Source: Lonicera japonica
Taxonomy: Eukaryota; Streptophyta; Magnoliopsida; Dipsacales; Caprifoliaceae
Assembly: GCA_021464415.1 (NCBI GenBank)
Contig: CM038465.1
Coordinates: 25,327,839-25,391,838 of the forward strand
DNA length: 64,000 nt
Direction: 5' to 3'
The translations under genes and the position numbers were made by a program. This document shows, one piece after another, positions 33,943 through 46,950 of the stretch. The notes under the pieces were generated by a model that was not told the DNA's origin, ran no database searches, and was given only the letters and a program-made list of their open reading frames with translations. Positions within the stretch are counted from its first letter, which is position 1. Every line of letters begins with the position of its first letter.

Positions 33943-36518
33943 AGTTGGTAATAGAGGTTTAGGTTCAATATTTCTTTGCGGGGTTCATGGGTAGATCCTA
34001 ATTTAGAGAGGCAAACCATGGCAGTGTCCCTTAATATCATTCGATAGATATTTCTACTGTTAGAATACTTGGGAAATGGGAGAATAGTGGAATGTGATGT
34101 TTGCTTGTCTTGGCAGCATAAATCCATTAAAATTTTAATCTTCACTTATTTTGACCTCTTTTGGTAACCGACTCAATCCTTGGCTCATTTTCCTCCCTTA
34201 TTCAAATGCTTGTTCATGTTCAGAATTAGTTTTACCTCATGATTAGTTACAAGCGACTGATGGATTATACCTTCATCATCGGCCGGCCAATGATTGACTA
34301 TCTTATAAATCATCAGTTTTTTGTTGCGAACGGGAATTAAAAGGTGGTAAACCTATGCCAGGTGACCATTAAAGTTCCATTCCTTGAGTTCATCCTATTG
34401 TCTCTCTTTTGATTTTTGTGTGGGTGAGCCTCATATATGATCAACGTTGGGATCTCAAACCAGTATAGTTGTACTCGAGCATGTAAATTCGGAGTTACGA
34501 GAGGGAATACGTCAAATAATCCTAGTTTGAGTGATATGGTAATAAAGTGGTTGGAGTACGAGAATTCGCTCCGTGTGAGGAGCCACATGCCTTCTACATG
34601 TGCTTCATCTTTAGTGAAATAGTAGAATTTTCTAAAGTCAGATGAGGAATTAGAATGTATGATCGTGTTTTACTTAGCCTTCAAATCCTTAGAGCTCAGA
34701 TTTGGATAAAGAAGGGATATAGATGCTTTTGTGATTCTGGCCTCTAGAGTATGCTTGTGACGGCTGCACTCCTTTAGGGAAGATTGAATCTACCAGGGGA
34801 AACTTGTTTATCGCTTTAGTCTCTATAGGTCCACATGTCCCTTTTGCTCATCTCTATAAGAATGAGTATTTCTTCGTGAACTCATTTAGGGTGTAATAGT
34901 TGACTGCGCATTCAACTTAAGCATAGTTCTATTCCCTTATAATTGGGAGGATTTATCAGAGTAACGTAGCGAAAGAGTGGTGGACATTTAAGCTATAATT
35001 ATTGTTACTTTGAACCATTAGTAAATAGTCCTATAGATGTGATTTAGAAACCTGTTAGTGAGCGATTAAATGACTTTGGTTTTAAGACTTTCTTGTATCA
35101 AGTTAGTGTGATGTCACCAAAAGCCGAATGGATCATTGGTTGATCCTTACGACCAACGAAGTCGAGATTGATATGCATGCCTGAAATTTTTGAGTTGAGT
35201 AATTTGTTATTTTTATGTTTGAACCTTGGAAACTAGTGTTAAATCTTAATAGAATTATTTTACCTTCCTCAAGGATTAAAGTGAAGCGTAAGCTAGTGTT
35301 TTGAGTGAAACCATCTGGCGTTTCCATGAGTCAGGCTTCGAGGCCAAGGCAATGCTTCGAAAAAATTACAAAGCCATAGACAAATCCATTTTTCTTTATG
35401 ATTCTTTTTGCTTGGTATGTTTCTAATTAGCAGTTCATAATTATAATCGTCACTCGCTTGGAATGGATTCATAGTGAATCTTTTAAATTATGATTTTTGG
35501 TAAGTAGGTTATAACGGGCCTAATGTAAGAATCCGAGTTTCTTTTTTTTCCTTGTTTGGTTGAGTTATAACTAGTAACTCAATTCCAAATACAAGACCTA
35601 GACGTATAAAGAAAGACGACAGATGACGGACTAGGTTTGTGGAATTATATCGCGAACCTCTTTCCTTCCATAGCACAACCATTAGTGCACTCTTGTATGT
35701 GATAGTGCTACACATGTCATGTTGTACCATAGATGGTTCACACTCTGGTTACGAAGCGGTTACGTGTTAGTAAGTCCGTGAGGGTGATTCTCGAAGGAGT
35801 CCGGTGCTACTATGAGCTTCCAAAAAATCCTCCATTCGTTTGGGAGATTAGGCAACCTCATCTTAGATTGGCCTTGAGTATTTTAAGATGTGAACTTCAT
35901 TTCAAGCCTTGTAGTTTAAATTATTTTGTGCAGACTCTTCTAATGGGATTCATGTGAAAGGAGACTTTACTCCTTGTGTGGGTAATCATTGTATGATTGG
36001 GAGTTTATATCGATTCATGGGCGAATTCTCTTACTTTATTTTAATGGACGATTTAAGGTCTGCCTAGGATATAGTTAAGCTTTTCCTTTTATTGCCATTT
36101 GTAATGATGGGGAAATTTGAAACCTTGGAATTTCACTCACAGTGAATCTTCATTTCAGACCAAGCCCATAGGGTTATTGAGACGAGGAAACCTGATTACC
36201 GGATAGTGAGAATTATTTGTTCTGACGAGATTATAACTCATGGATGGGTATTGGGGAGCCTTACTTCTTTTCACTTAGTACTTGATACATTGGGAATTGT
36301 GGATAATGGAATATGGTATGTAAGACTTCTCGATTGGTAATCCATGTTGTGCGTTCAATGATCGTTCATTCCATTTTGATTCTCGGAATATGTCGAGTGT
36401 GGCTATGGTTCCTCTTTTAAGGAGGGGAGACCACAACTGAATTTGGAATCTATGTGTTCTTTTGACTCATTCTCCTCTATTTCAATTTCGAGGATGAAAT
36501 TGTTTAAGGAGGGGAGAT
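33943..36518 (+). mobile_element. Degenerate interior of the chromovirus-type element
   Basis: It begins with a degenerate primer site TGGTAATAGAGG (33,946-33,957) and ends with a polypurine tract AAGGAGGGGAGAT (36,506-36,518) next to the 3' LTR. At 2.6 kb it is far shorter than a complete interior. I could not recognise protease, RT or integrase motifs in any frame; the longest frames are under 120 residues and not family-like. The last bases before the tract ('atttcgaggatgaaattg') resemble the typical end of pol in this group. Confidence 0.65.
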
Positions 36519-39489
36519 TGTAATACCCCGTCCTTTCAATTCATTATAATCGTCGTCACTTGTTCGTCCATTTCACCGTGAGAGATGAAATAGTGTATTG
36601 TAGAGCCAAAAAGCATACTTTTGTCTTTCACTAGTCATAGTAGCCTCTTTACACTTATGTGAAAGATCATTTTGTGCTTTGGGTGGTCCGAATCGATTCC
36701 GGCTTGTAAATCATAAGTTTAGGTCTTATGCGATTTCTTTGTTTCTAGCCAACTTTGGTCTACTGTAACTTTTGTGTTTCATGTCTAAATTGGTTGATAT
36801 TTATGCCTACGTCTAGGTTTCATACCATTCTACAACTTTTGTGTTTTGGCCAAAGTCCAATTCGTACTACTCGTTGGTCAAAACATCGTGCGAAGTAATC
36901 CGATTAGTAAATTCTGATCGTTTCGGTAGCACTTCGGCAGAGTGCTGTCTTTGGGGAATTTTTGTGAATTTTCTATTCATAATTTAGGAAAACTTCCTCT
37001 TACAAAGTTATAGATCTTCGAGTTAGCTTTTCGTGGATATAAAGATCAACTAAATTGGATTCCCGAGCAAAACGTTATGATAAAATTACGAATAGTGCTC
37101 CAGATCCAAAATGCATGTTTCGGCGGTGGACTCCATGAGTGATCATGGCGTATTCCATGATTGATCATGGTACCCCGAATGTTGGTTTTGACTGTGTTTA
37201 ACTCGATTTTTCACCTCTTTAAACCTCGTACATCACCATTTTTCACCAACACACATACACAACACATTTGGGGGTTCTAGAGAGAGTTAGGGATTTTTTA
37301 GGGATGATTGAGGGTTCATCTTTTCTATACAAGATTTGGGGCCAAATCTACACTATACATCATCCTCTTCATCTCTCCCACAATTGGAGCTCAAGCGGAG
37401 AAGCTAGGGTTTCATGATCTTGACGAGGGAGTATCATCAAGCTTTCATTTATGGAATTTAAGCTCTTGAGAGGTAGGAACACTAGTACCCAAGCTTTATT
37501 TCAAAGTATTATGTATTGTAAGCTTCTAATTAAACCAAACTTGGGGCTTTTAATCAAATTGCATGTTCATGGGGCTTGGGGGGTACTTTCTTGAGATTCT
37601 TTGGTTGATTTGCATTGCATATGACTTCAATAATATTTTTATACAAAAAGTCCTAATTACAAATTGATTATGAGGAAGATTAGCATACAACCCTTATATA
37701 CGAGTACGATAGTGAACAAAAAACTATGATATGCATATATACTAAGTTGTACATGGTATTAAAAGTATGGTTTGATAATAACTATTTATGTTGTGGGGTT
37801 GTTGTTACATATATACATTAAGAACTAGTTTTGAGACAAAAATTGTTAGAACTAGCCAGTCCGTAACTACGCCACGCAAGTTTTTTTACGCTCTTTTGGT
37901 TTTGAAACAATATGAAAACCATGTGGGGAATTTATATCAAGCTAAAGTGTTATAAATTATGGCTTGTGCTTGGCTCGGGGCTAGTTTGATGTTATACCAA
38001 GGAATTCCCCATTTTTGAACTTGGAAACTAAATTCTTAATTAGGTCACTAGTTGAAGGAATGGGCGAAGATGGTTTAATGTATAACGCATGTACCATTAT
38101 ATAATATTTAGAAAGTGAGTATGATAAATATACAATATATGTATATTGAACATACATTTGATCCAAGTATATGGATTATAGTATTCTATACCTTCATAAA
38201 TATAATTATGATATTTATATAGTTATGGATGTGTTGAGAATACTTTTAAGACGAAGATGATTATTCATACTTGTTAGAAATGTTTTTACTATAAATTCCT
38301 ACGTTGGCTAAGTCATGGAAAGTGCTTATGAAAGTGGAAATGTGGAATTGTGACATGATTGTACCCGGATGAGTCGTTGAGTTACTATTATGGATATTGT
38401 GATACGGTCCCCGGTTTGGTCTCTAAAGGTTGGGGCCGGAAGTTGGGACAGAGCGCCCCAGGGTGAAAGACACGAAATCATGCACGAAAAATAACGGGAG
38501 GCCCTGCTACCACGTGGTTGAAAGGCCACGAAATGCAGACCTGATGACGTATGGATGGACGTGGGATTATTGAAATATTGGCTCGAAATTTGGTTTACGG
38601 AAATGTTACTATATGGCCTACAAATTATCGAAAAATGAATATTTCTAACATATGGTTGTAACACGTTTTATAAACTCACCAACAGTTTTATATATCTATA
38701 CACGAGATGGAAACACATATTTTCTATATATGGATTACTAGTATTCTAATGATAATTACTTTACAGTACCTATATGGTTCAAGGTTATGTTATATTAATA
38801 CTATGGTTTTAATTGTATTTTCAGATAATCCCTATATTTCATTATGTTCTCGGGTGGGGAAAGCATTGGCATGCATATTATAAATTGATTTTTATTACAA
38901 AAAGGAAAGTACTTTCACTACTGCACCTCGCACACATTATTTGTAAAACATATTTTATATACAAACTTTATAGTTCGCACTGAGCCTGTTTGGCTCACTC
39001 TCATTTTCCCAAAACAGTTTTGCAGGGATGGCACGTGTACGAGTCTAGGGAGCCTCTGATAACTTAGAACTATGTAGTTGTCTCAGGACGACTTGATGAT
39101 TACAAAACCCATATCTTTTGAATACTTTGTATAATTGAATTAAGATATCGAGTATTGTGAAAATGTTTTATAACTTATTTGTATTGCTTGGGACCTCGTT
39201 AGAGGAAATTAAATTGTGCAACACTTGTAATTAAGTGGCTGGATATGAATTTATGTGAATGTGGAGGTTGTTTCAAAGGCTTTTGAAACTTACATTGTTA
39301 TATACAGGTTTTTGGAATTATTAAATTTATAGACTCCACGTGCCAAAAATTTTCTAAACTGCAATTTTACACAAGAAATGTTTTAGATATTGTTTTAATT
39401 GTTTTAATTTAATCCCGCCGTCGCGAACGGCACCGTGATTAACCGGGTCCCGGAGGTGAAAATCTCGAAACGGGATTTGGGGCATCACA
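36519..39489 (+). repeat. Chromovirus-type 3' LTR, full length (2,971 bp)
   Basis: It starts TGTAATACCCCG after the polypurine tract and ends GGGGCATCACA. The start and the PPT context are typical of Tekay-like chromoviruses, which is why I assign it there. It contains palindromes at 37,133-37,148 and 37,155-37,170, TTTAAA at 37,218-37,223 and the AGGTAGGAACACTAGTAC block near 37,471. It differs visibly from the 5' copy, so the insertion is older than Athila-1. The 3' flank is the right arm of MITE F2. Confidence 0.88.
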
Positions 39490-39506
39490 AACGGTCCTTA
39501 AGTTTG
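39490..39506. mobile_element. Remnant of MITE F2 right arm, with Athila-2 TSD
   Basis: AACGGTCCTTAAG followed by GTTTG. GTTTG (39,502-39,506) is the left target duplication of Athila-2. The MITE arm resumes at 43,989. Confidence 0.65.
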
Positions 39507-41115
39507 TGGCATCGATAAAATATCACATTATTTTATCACAAGTGCAGGCGTGTCAAGTTGTAATATAGTCACGGAAGTCCGAGTGTCGAACCAAAGGGAT
39601 AGTTGAAAAGGAATGGAATGGATTACATATTATACAATTTTTCTGGTTTTGTAAGTTGGCTTGAAATCGAACTATGCAATTAAAATGGTTGTGAAAAGTG
39701 ATAAGAAAGCACTAAGGTATTGCGAAGTTAGTTGCAATTTAAGAAACAGTGATCAGTAGCTCGTACAAAGACTTCAACACAAGGTTTCTCGAGATATGGC
39801 GAATGTTGGTGTATCTCTCAATAGCAAAGGGTGTGACGCTAGGCGACTCATTCCCGGATCGAAGCTATATCAAGAAAGAAACAACAAACATTCCACCAAA
39901 GATGTAGCCATCATTCCTACCTCTTAGCTATAGGAGTGAAGCAAGGCAACTCATTCCCGATGAAGCTAATCCAAGATAGATATGACAAACTCGTCGTAAA
40001 AAGATTTAACATAAAGCAAGTGTATGAAATCTCATGATTTAAAGAATGAAAATTAGAATGTGAATCCTAACAATGAAACGAAATAAAGTTTATGAGATAA
40101 ATTTGTTAACTTATCGTTTATCACTTAGGTTAGAAAATAAAGATCTAAGTATCACATATAGTGTTAGAAGCACTCAATTTATCAATAAATGAATCAAAGA
40201 TAAGCTAAACAAATTTATAATCAATCTATGGAGTTTTAAGAACTATTCATAGTTTTAAGAGGAAAAAGCTCCATGGATGGGGGAAAGATACTACAAGCTT
40301 TCTAGAACCATACAAATATGTTGTATTTTCATTAACAAACAAGAACTAAATATACGAGGCATATAAAGTCTAATCTTTATATGACAATACCTAAAAAGCT
40401 TGTAAGATGAAGATATTGAAGAAGAAAAAGATTCACAAATATTTAACAAACTTTAAACATAGATTGAATTAATAATCCCCAAAAATCATATCGCAATCAA
40501 CCTTCATAACCTTAGTAATAGACTACTCCATAATAAATGCAAGAACAAATATTATAGAAGAAGAAATCACTCTTACAAATTAAACACTTATAAGGGAAAG
40601 TGAAGAACAATACTCAAAAGCTATCCCTTATCTCTAGTACTTGTGTGTGAAAGTCAAGATAGTAATATCTACCTCCTTTCCTTGGACAAAAAACTAGCCA
40701 AAGATGTACAAAAACTAATAAAATAAACAAGGAAAAATATCTTTAGACAAAAAATCCCCAAAAAAGGCTAAAAGTAGTAGTTGGTTGCTGTCCCTACTAA
40801 GCCATGATCGATCATGATGTGGTCTGCCTGATGATGATTTTTGTACCATGATCGATCATGGTTCTGGAAATTCTTTAAATTAGCATTTTTGCAAGCTTTT
40901 GGCTAGCACTTGATCATTTCCTCGAAGGCAATTGTATCCTATGCATATAAACACATAGAAACATAATAAAAGCACACCTAGCGAGGCGATATTAGATACA
41001 GAACTCGCTAGGGCACTTATCTCTGGTTAAGCAGATAATTAGGCATAATTAGTGTAATAAACGCGTCTAGCGGCTCCGGAAAGAGCTTATACATGACAAT
41101 ATTATATGCTTATCA
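39507..41115 (-). repeat. Athila-2 3' LTR
   Basis: On the plus strand it runs TGGCATCG ... TTATCA. It contains the palindromes CCATGATCGATCATGA (40,802-40,817) and CCATGATCGATCATGG (40,846-40,861). The adjacent interior reads 'taggagagt' on the minus strand, the polypurine tract. Confidence 0.92.
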
Positions 41116-42384
41116 ACTCTCCTAAACTTATCTATTGTTAGTTCCTTAGCAAGAAAAAAATTATAATAATTATAAAAGTACTACGCTATACAAAAAGTTG
41201 TTAACTTCTATGTTCCCAAAGAAGATGAGTTGCATCTCGTGAAGATTTTCATAAATGATACCTGCAAACATTAGAAGTTTGATCACGATGAACGATGGAA
41301 ATGGCGGTTTCAATTTTCAATTTGCAAAGCGAAAAGCATTTCTATCATTATCTCTAGAATAATAGGCATTTGAATGATCATATAATTTGTCTATCTCTTT
41401 TAGAACACAATCACATATTCCCCAATGCTCACATACTAGACTTCGGATCAACCAATTCAATATAAACATAAAGAGTTATAATCATTCAAGAAGGAAGATA
41501 GAGCTTTTTCAAAAACAAAAGCTCCAAAATTTATCGATTATAAGCACTTTCTTTATCTTTTACTTGGAAATTTCGCTAAATTAGTTCAGGGCGGTTTTCA
41601 TCTCTATGGGGGGCAGCGGTCTCACTTCATATAATACTGCTCATTCATTGGAGCTTGAAGGAAGCTATTCACCCTTTTCCATATGGTAACCTTTAACCAT
41701 TCATAATATTAAACAAAAAGACTTAAGATTTAGTCAAGCGAAGCTTTAAGTCAATATTAGTATAAAAAGTCATCCAAGATTTCAAAGTACCATGCTTTTG
41801 TCCTCTTATTGGAGGATATTTTCAAAAGAGCTTCTATTATTTTTGGACAAAAATTTCTCTTCTCTCAATGAAAATAAATCTAAGTGTTATTACAGAATTA
41901 GAAACAACCGAAATATTCTAGGATATGGACAGGAGAATATAATGGGATATGAGACTAAGTGAAACAAGGCAATTTAGATTATCATTCAAACTCCTATCTA
42001 AATCAAAGAATTCATGCCAAAAGCTAATGAAACAATAGACTTCATTTGAACAAAATATCAACCATTCATCAATTTTCAAACTTCACAAAAAAATTTTAAC
42101 ACATCTCTTCAACTCATATGGAAACACATAATTGAAATGCATACGCCCCAACTTTAAGCAAACATTGTCCTTAATGTTAAGAGAACGGGAAAAAGTGGAG
42201 AGGTTTCAATTGACTTTGAATTCCATGAGATGGGCTCGGAAAAATAATTAGAAAACTCTACAAAATAAAACAAAAATAAGAGAGAAAAATTAATTAATTA
42301 AAAAGAGTGATACTTACAGAATGGTTTTGTACAAAAACCCGTAATCCTCCTTTTGCTGTATCCCCAGCAACGGCGCCAAAAACT
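41116..42384 (-). other. Athila-2 interior: leader plus conserved non-coding 3' domain
   Basis: The primer site is at 42,361-42,378 (minus strand TGGCGCCGTTGCTGGGGA). A leader of about 100-200 bp is followed directly by sequence that in Athila-1 comes after pol: an 'aaggacaatgtttgc' block near 42,160 and 'cccccatagagatgaaaacc' near 41,600. The 65-residue plus-strand frame at 41,387 is not family-like. Confidence 0.8.
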
Positions 42385-43988
42385 TGGCACCGATAAAATA
42401 TCGCGTTACTGTAGCCCAAGTGCAGGCGCGTCAAGTTGTAATATAGTCTTGAAAGTCCGAGTGTCGAACCATAGCGATAGTTGAAAAGGAATGGAATGGA
42501 TTACAAACTATACGATTTTTCTGGTTTTGTAAGTTGGCTTTAAATCGAACTACACAAATTAAAATGGTTGTGAAAAGTGATAAGAAAGCACTAAGGTATT
42601 GGGAAGTTAGTCGCGATTTAAGAAACAGTGATCACTAGCTCATACAAAGACTTCAATACAAGGTTTCTCGAGATATGGGGAATGTTGGTGTATATCTCAA
42701 TAGCAAAGGGTGTGACGCTAGGCGATTCATTCCCGGATCGAAGCTATATCAAGAAATAAACAACAAACATTCCACCAAAGATGTAGCCATCATTCCTACC
42801 TCTTAGCTACAGGAGTGAAGCAAGGCAACCCATTCCCGATGAAGCTAATCCGAGATAGATATGACAAACTCGTCGTAAAAAGATTTAACATAAAGAAAGT
42901 GTATGAAATCTCATGATTTAAAGAATAAAAATTAGAATGTGAATCTTAACAATGAAACGGAATGAAGTTTATGAGATAAATTTGTTAACTTATCGTTTAT
43001 CACTTAGGTTAGAAAATAAAGATCTAAGTATCACATATAGTGTAAGAAGCACTCAATATATCAATAAATGAATCAAAGATAAGTTAAACAAATTTATAAT
43101 CAATCTATGGAGTTTTAAGAACTATTCATAATTTCTACGAAGAGGAAAAAGCTCTATGGATGGGGGAAAGAGACTACAAGCTTTCTAGAACCATAGAAAT
43201 ATGTTATATTTTCATTAACAAACAAAAACTAAATATACGAGGCATATAAAGTCTAATCTTTAGATGATAATATCTAAAAAGCTTGTAAGATGAAAATATT
43301 GAAGAAGAAAAAGATTCACAAATATTTAACAAACTTTAAACATAGATTGAGTAAATAATCACCAAAAATTATATTGCAATCAACCTCCATAACCTTAGTA
43401 ATAGACTACTCCATAATAAATGCAAGAACAGATGTTATAGAAGAAGAAATCATTCTTACAAATTAAACACTTACAAGGGAAAGTGAAGAACAATACTCAA
43501 AAGCTCTCTCTTCTCTCTAGTACTTGTGTGTTAGTAATATCTACCTCCTTCCCTTGGACTAAAAACTAGCCAAAGATGTACAAAAACTAATAAAAGAAAT
43601 AAAGAAAAATATCTCTAGACAAAAATCCCAAAACAATAGAGGGTAAAAGTAGTAGTTGGTGGCTATCCCCGCCAGGCCATGATCGATCATGGTGTGGTCT
43701 GCCTGATGATTTTTGTACCTTGGTCTATCATGGTTCTGGAAATTCTTCAAATCAACACTTTTGCAAACTTTTTGCTAGCACTTGATCAATTCTTCAAAGG
43801 CCATTGCATCCTATGCCTATAAACACATAGGAACACAACAAAAGCACACCCAGTGAGGCAATATTAGATACGAAACTCGTTAAGACACTAATCTCGAGAT
43901 AAGCAGATAATTAGGCAGAATTAGTGCAATAAACACGTCAAGCGGCTCCGGGAAAAAGCTTATGCATGACAATATTATGCACTTATCA
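42385..43988 (-). repeat. Athila-2 5' LTR
   Basis: On the minus strand it starts TGATAAGTGCATAATATTG and ends CGGTGCCA. It contains an exact palindrome at 43,677-43,692 and a decayed one (three mismatches) at 43,718-43,733, about 255-311 bp from the LTR start. Confidence 0.92.
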
Positions 43989-44038
43989 GTTTGCTAACTT
44001 AAGGACAATCCTTAAGAGAAGGGGACTGTATATATATG
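43989..44038. mobile_element. MITE F2 right end
   Basis: It carries GTTTGCTAACTTAAGGAC, then 'cttaagagaagggg', the inverse of the left end at 30,431, followed by the second TATATATATG (44,029-44,038). Confidence 0.7.
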
Positions 44039-44079
44039 TACATAGATATACCTTAATGTCCATAACAATTATAGCTTAA

Positions 44080-44081
44080 GA

Positions 44082-44118
<37 letters not shown>

Positions 44119-44180
44119 GTAGTAGTAGTAGTAGTAGTATTATTATTATTATTATTATTATTAGTAGTAGTAGTAGTATT

Positions 44181-44218
<38 letters not shown>

Positions 44219-44252
44219 TATTGTTGTTGTTGTTGTTGTTATTATTATTTTA
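44080..44252. repeat. Compound trinucleotide microsatellite
   Basis: Successive runs of ATT, AGT, ATT, AGT, ATC and TTG, ending in ATT, form an uninterrupted block of about 170 bp. The Met/Ile/Leu-only minus-strand frame here is an artefact of the repeat. Confidence 0.97.
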
Positions 44253-45280
44253 ACAATTCTAATCAAGAATATCTTATTTAAAAATTGTAATAGGTTGGGT
44301 AACCTTTTTCAACGAAACTATATCGTAAGGTTCCATTTGACTCACTGGATATATAAGATATCAAATACTATATTAATTAATCTCACCTTTAAGGTACGTG
44401 GGATTATTATGTTAGATTGTTTTGTGCTATAAGCCACCAAATATAAATATTTATCTAGTGTTTTATTATATTCAGAGCAACACAAACATAAGACGAGATG
44501 AAAATACTTAATCATATACAACCTCCTACTATGCTATATATACCAAACATAGCCAAAATGGATTTGAAACTACCCATAATTAGGAAGGTTTATGCCTCTA
44601 TCATTATCCTACCACTCTTGAGCTATTTTTTCTAATCCTTACTTTCGGTCTGAATTCGCAATTTGCGTCATTGTCCCCAGAGGGATTATTAAGTGTATTG
44701 CTTAATTAGTGTATTTTGGTTTGTCGTTATAAAGAATAAGTTGTATTATTATTTGTTAAATTTGTGTCAAAAAAAGATATTTAGGTTTGACCTAGTTGTT
44801 AATAATGTGAATTATCATGCAGTTCGCCAAAATCCGAACCCTTTATAAAAATAACCATTGAATCCATCATCAATTTATTTCAAATATATATATATATATC
44901 AAATACAATCTTAATTTGTTTATTTTCTCTTAAATTAATCTGAATACCCGATCTTATCCGAAAATTGAAGAATTATGTGTAATTAAGGATTGGTATATAT
45001 TCATATTTAATTTGGTAATCAAAAGACTTAATGAATTTGGATAGACAAATTAGGAGTTCTTTAAAATATCCGACACAAATTAGATTGAAGTGACATCAAT
45101 CATCAGATTTATGTATAAATTGAATTCGGTTATTCTTTGTTTATATACATCTATCTACTTTTATATAGCTAAATTTCTTTTTTTATTACATGTATTAGAT
45201 TCGCACTTTTGTGTTTCTTTAATAATAAAAAAGGATTAAAAAATTTATATATTTTTAATTACATTAATCAAAAAAAAATA
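44253..45280. other. CACTA interior, no gene recognised
   Basis: This is AT-rich sequence between the microsatellite and the subterminal repeats. No transposase or other protein motif was seen in any frame. Confidence 0.45.
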
Positions 45281-46137
45281 ACATGTTTTAGCAGCAAAAT
45301 TATGTTCCCCACTAAACATAACTTTTATTGGAAAATTTAATATTTCCCTACTAATAATACAATTTATTTTGGTGCCAACGCCAAAATTTTCCCATTTCCG
45401 CCAAAAGTGTTGCAAAATTTGTGGCAAATTTTATTTTCCCCACAAATAGTACATACAATTAAAAGCTTTTGTGAGAATTATTGAATTTGCTACAAAATTT
45501 TCTTTTCATGGGGACATTATTATCCCCACTACACAATTCCTCATTAATTGTCACCGAGATATTTTGTGGCTATCTTGTTTCATTGCAATTGTACTGCATT
45601 AGTAGCGATTTTAGGTTTCCCCACTAATTACATTTTCTTTTTAGTGGGAAAATGTTTGTCCCCACTAAAGATCGCTTTTAGTGGGGAATTTCTTATTTTG
45701 CTACCAATTCTACAATTTATTTGGCGCTTAATAATTTTTTTTTCTCACCATACTATTGGTGGCAAAATTGGTGGGGAAAAATAAGTTCTCCACAACTAGT
45801 ATGCGCATTGACCATCTTTTAGTGGGAATTGCTGAATTAGTTGCAAAAATTGCTCTTTGGTGGGAAAATATACTCCCCCACTAAAAATTTGCCACTAATT
45901 ATCATTTTTCTTGTAGTGGTAATTCTAGGTTGAGTTGAGAGTCAACTAGGTCCCAAAAAAAAAATTACGAAATAAGACAATCAATTAGGCTTATGATATA
46001 GAGGGGTTTTAGCTAGATGGATAGAGCGATGTCTTAATTTCTACCTTTTGTTTTGTATTTATGGTTCCAAGTCACATTATTAACTGTTAGTTAGGCTAAC
46101 TAATGTAACCAGCATCTATCCATTATATATAGTAAGA

Positions 46138-46524
46138 GAGTTAGGATATAAAGAGAGATTCACTCTCTTTAACAAATTGAAAGAATGACCATTTGGAGGG
46201 TTAAATCGACGATTTTTTTATAAAAATTTGTAGAGATGATTTATATATTGACTAAATTATCTCCACAAAAATTCATAATAACTGCAAACCTGGAAGTGAG
46301 TGTTTTCAAAAATTGATATATATGTATATTTTCGGCCGTTAAATTTTTTGACGATCATCTCATCCACTTCTAGGTTTAATTTTTTTACGAATTGGTGGAG
46401 TTGATCTACTCATAATATAGATCATCTCTACAAAATTTTATGAAAAAATTCATCAGATTAACCCTCCAAATGATCGTTCCTTTTTTTTGTTAAAGAGAGA
46501 GAATCTCTCTTTATAGCTTAACTC
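46138..46524. mobile_element. Foldback Mutator-like MITE, family F1, copy 3
   Basis: It has the same terminal GAGTTAGG and fold-back arms. The right flank is TATAGCATGG. Confidence 0.78.
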
Positions 46525-46950
46525 TATAGCATGGTACCCATTTAATATAGTATCCCATATTATATATATTTACTTATAGCATATTCATTTAGTTTTAATA
46601 GTTTAAGTTTCTTTTATTTTTTTTTTGAGAATAGAAGAAATTAATCAAGCCTCACCATGTGAACATGAAAACTTAAATGTAATTCTAGGTTAAATCGAGA
46701 GTTAGCTAGGTCTGGTAAAAAAAAGGAAGAAGAAAGATGACAATTGATTAGGCTTATGACATTGAGGGGTTTTAGATGGGTAGAGCGAAGTCTTAATTTC
46801 TGCCATATGTTTTGTATTTAAGGTTCCATGTCACACTATTTACTATTAGTTAGGCTAACTAATGTATACGGCATCTATCCATTATATATATAATAAGGGA
46901 GTTAGGCTAACTAATGTAGCCGGCATCTATCCATTATATATATAATAAGG

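Larger units (their letters stand above)
39507..43988 (-). mobile_element. Athila-2: nonautonomous Athila-type element without gag-pol, TSD GTTTG
   Basis: It consists of two LTRs of 1,609 and 1,604 bp, a tRNA-Asp-type primer site and polypurine tract, and only 1.27 kb of interior, flanked by perfect GTTTG (39,502-39,506; 43,989-43,993). The interior consists of a leader joined to the 3' non-coding domain shared with Athila-1; every coding domain is missing. The LTRs differ more than those of Athila-1, especially at the outer end where CG in one copy is CA in the other. It may have been mobilised by proteins of a related element, or be a deleted copy that arose after insertion. Confidence 0.92.
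44039..45918 (+). mobile_element. CACTA element, right part with terminus
   Basis: The plus strand ends TTTTTCTTGTAGTG at 45,918, which reverses to CACTACAAGAAAAA, the CACTA/En-Spm terminus. About nine subterminal repeats of the type CCCCACTA / TAGTGGGG lie between 45,300 and 45,880 in both orientations, as in this superfamily. There is no transposase frame. With nested insertions removed, the left (29,302-30,430) and right parts give an element of about 3 kb. Confidence 0.78.

Noticed and set aside
33807..36000. Several 60-112 residue frames in the chromovirus interior
   Set aside because: None shows gag, protease, RT or integrase motifs, and they lie on both strands.
44069..44266. 65-residue frame made only of Ile, Leu, Met and Thr
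   Set aside because: It is the translation of the trinucleotide microsatellite.
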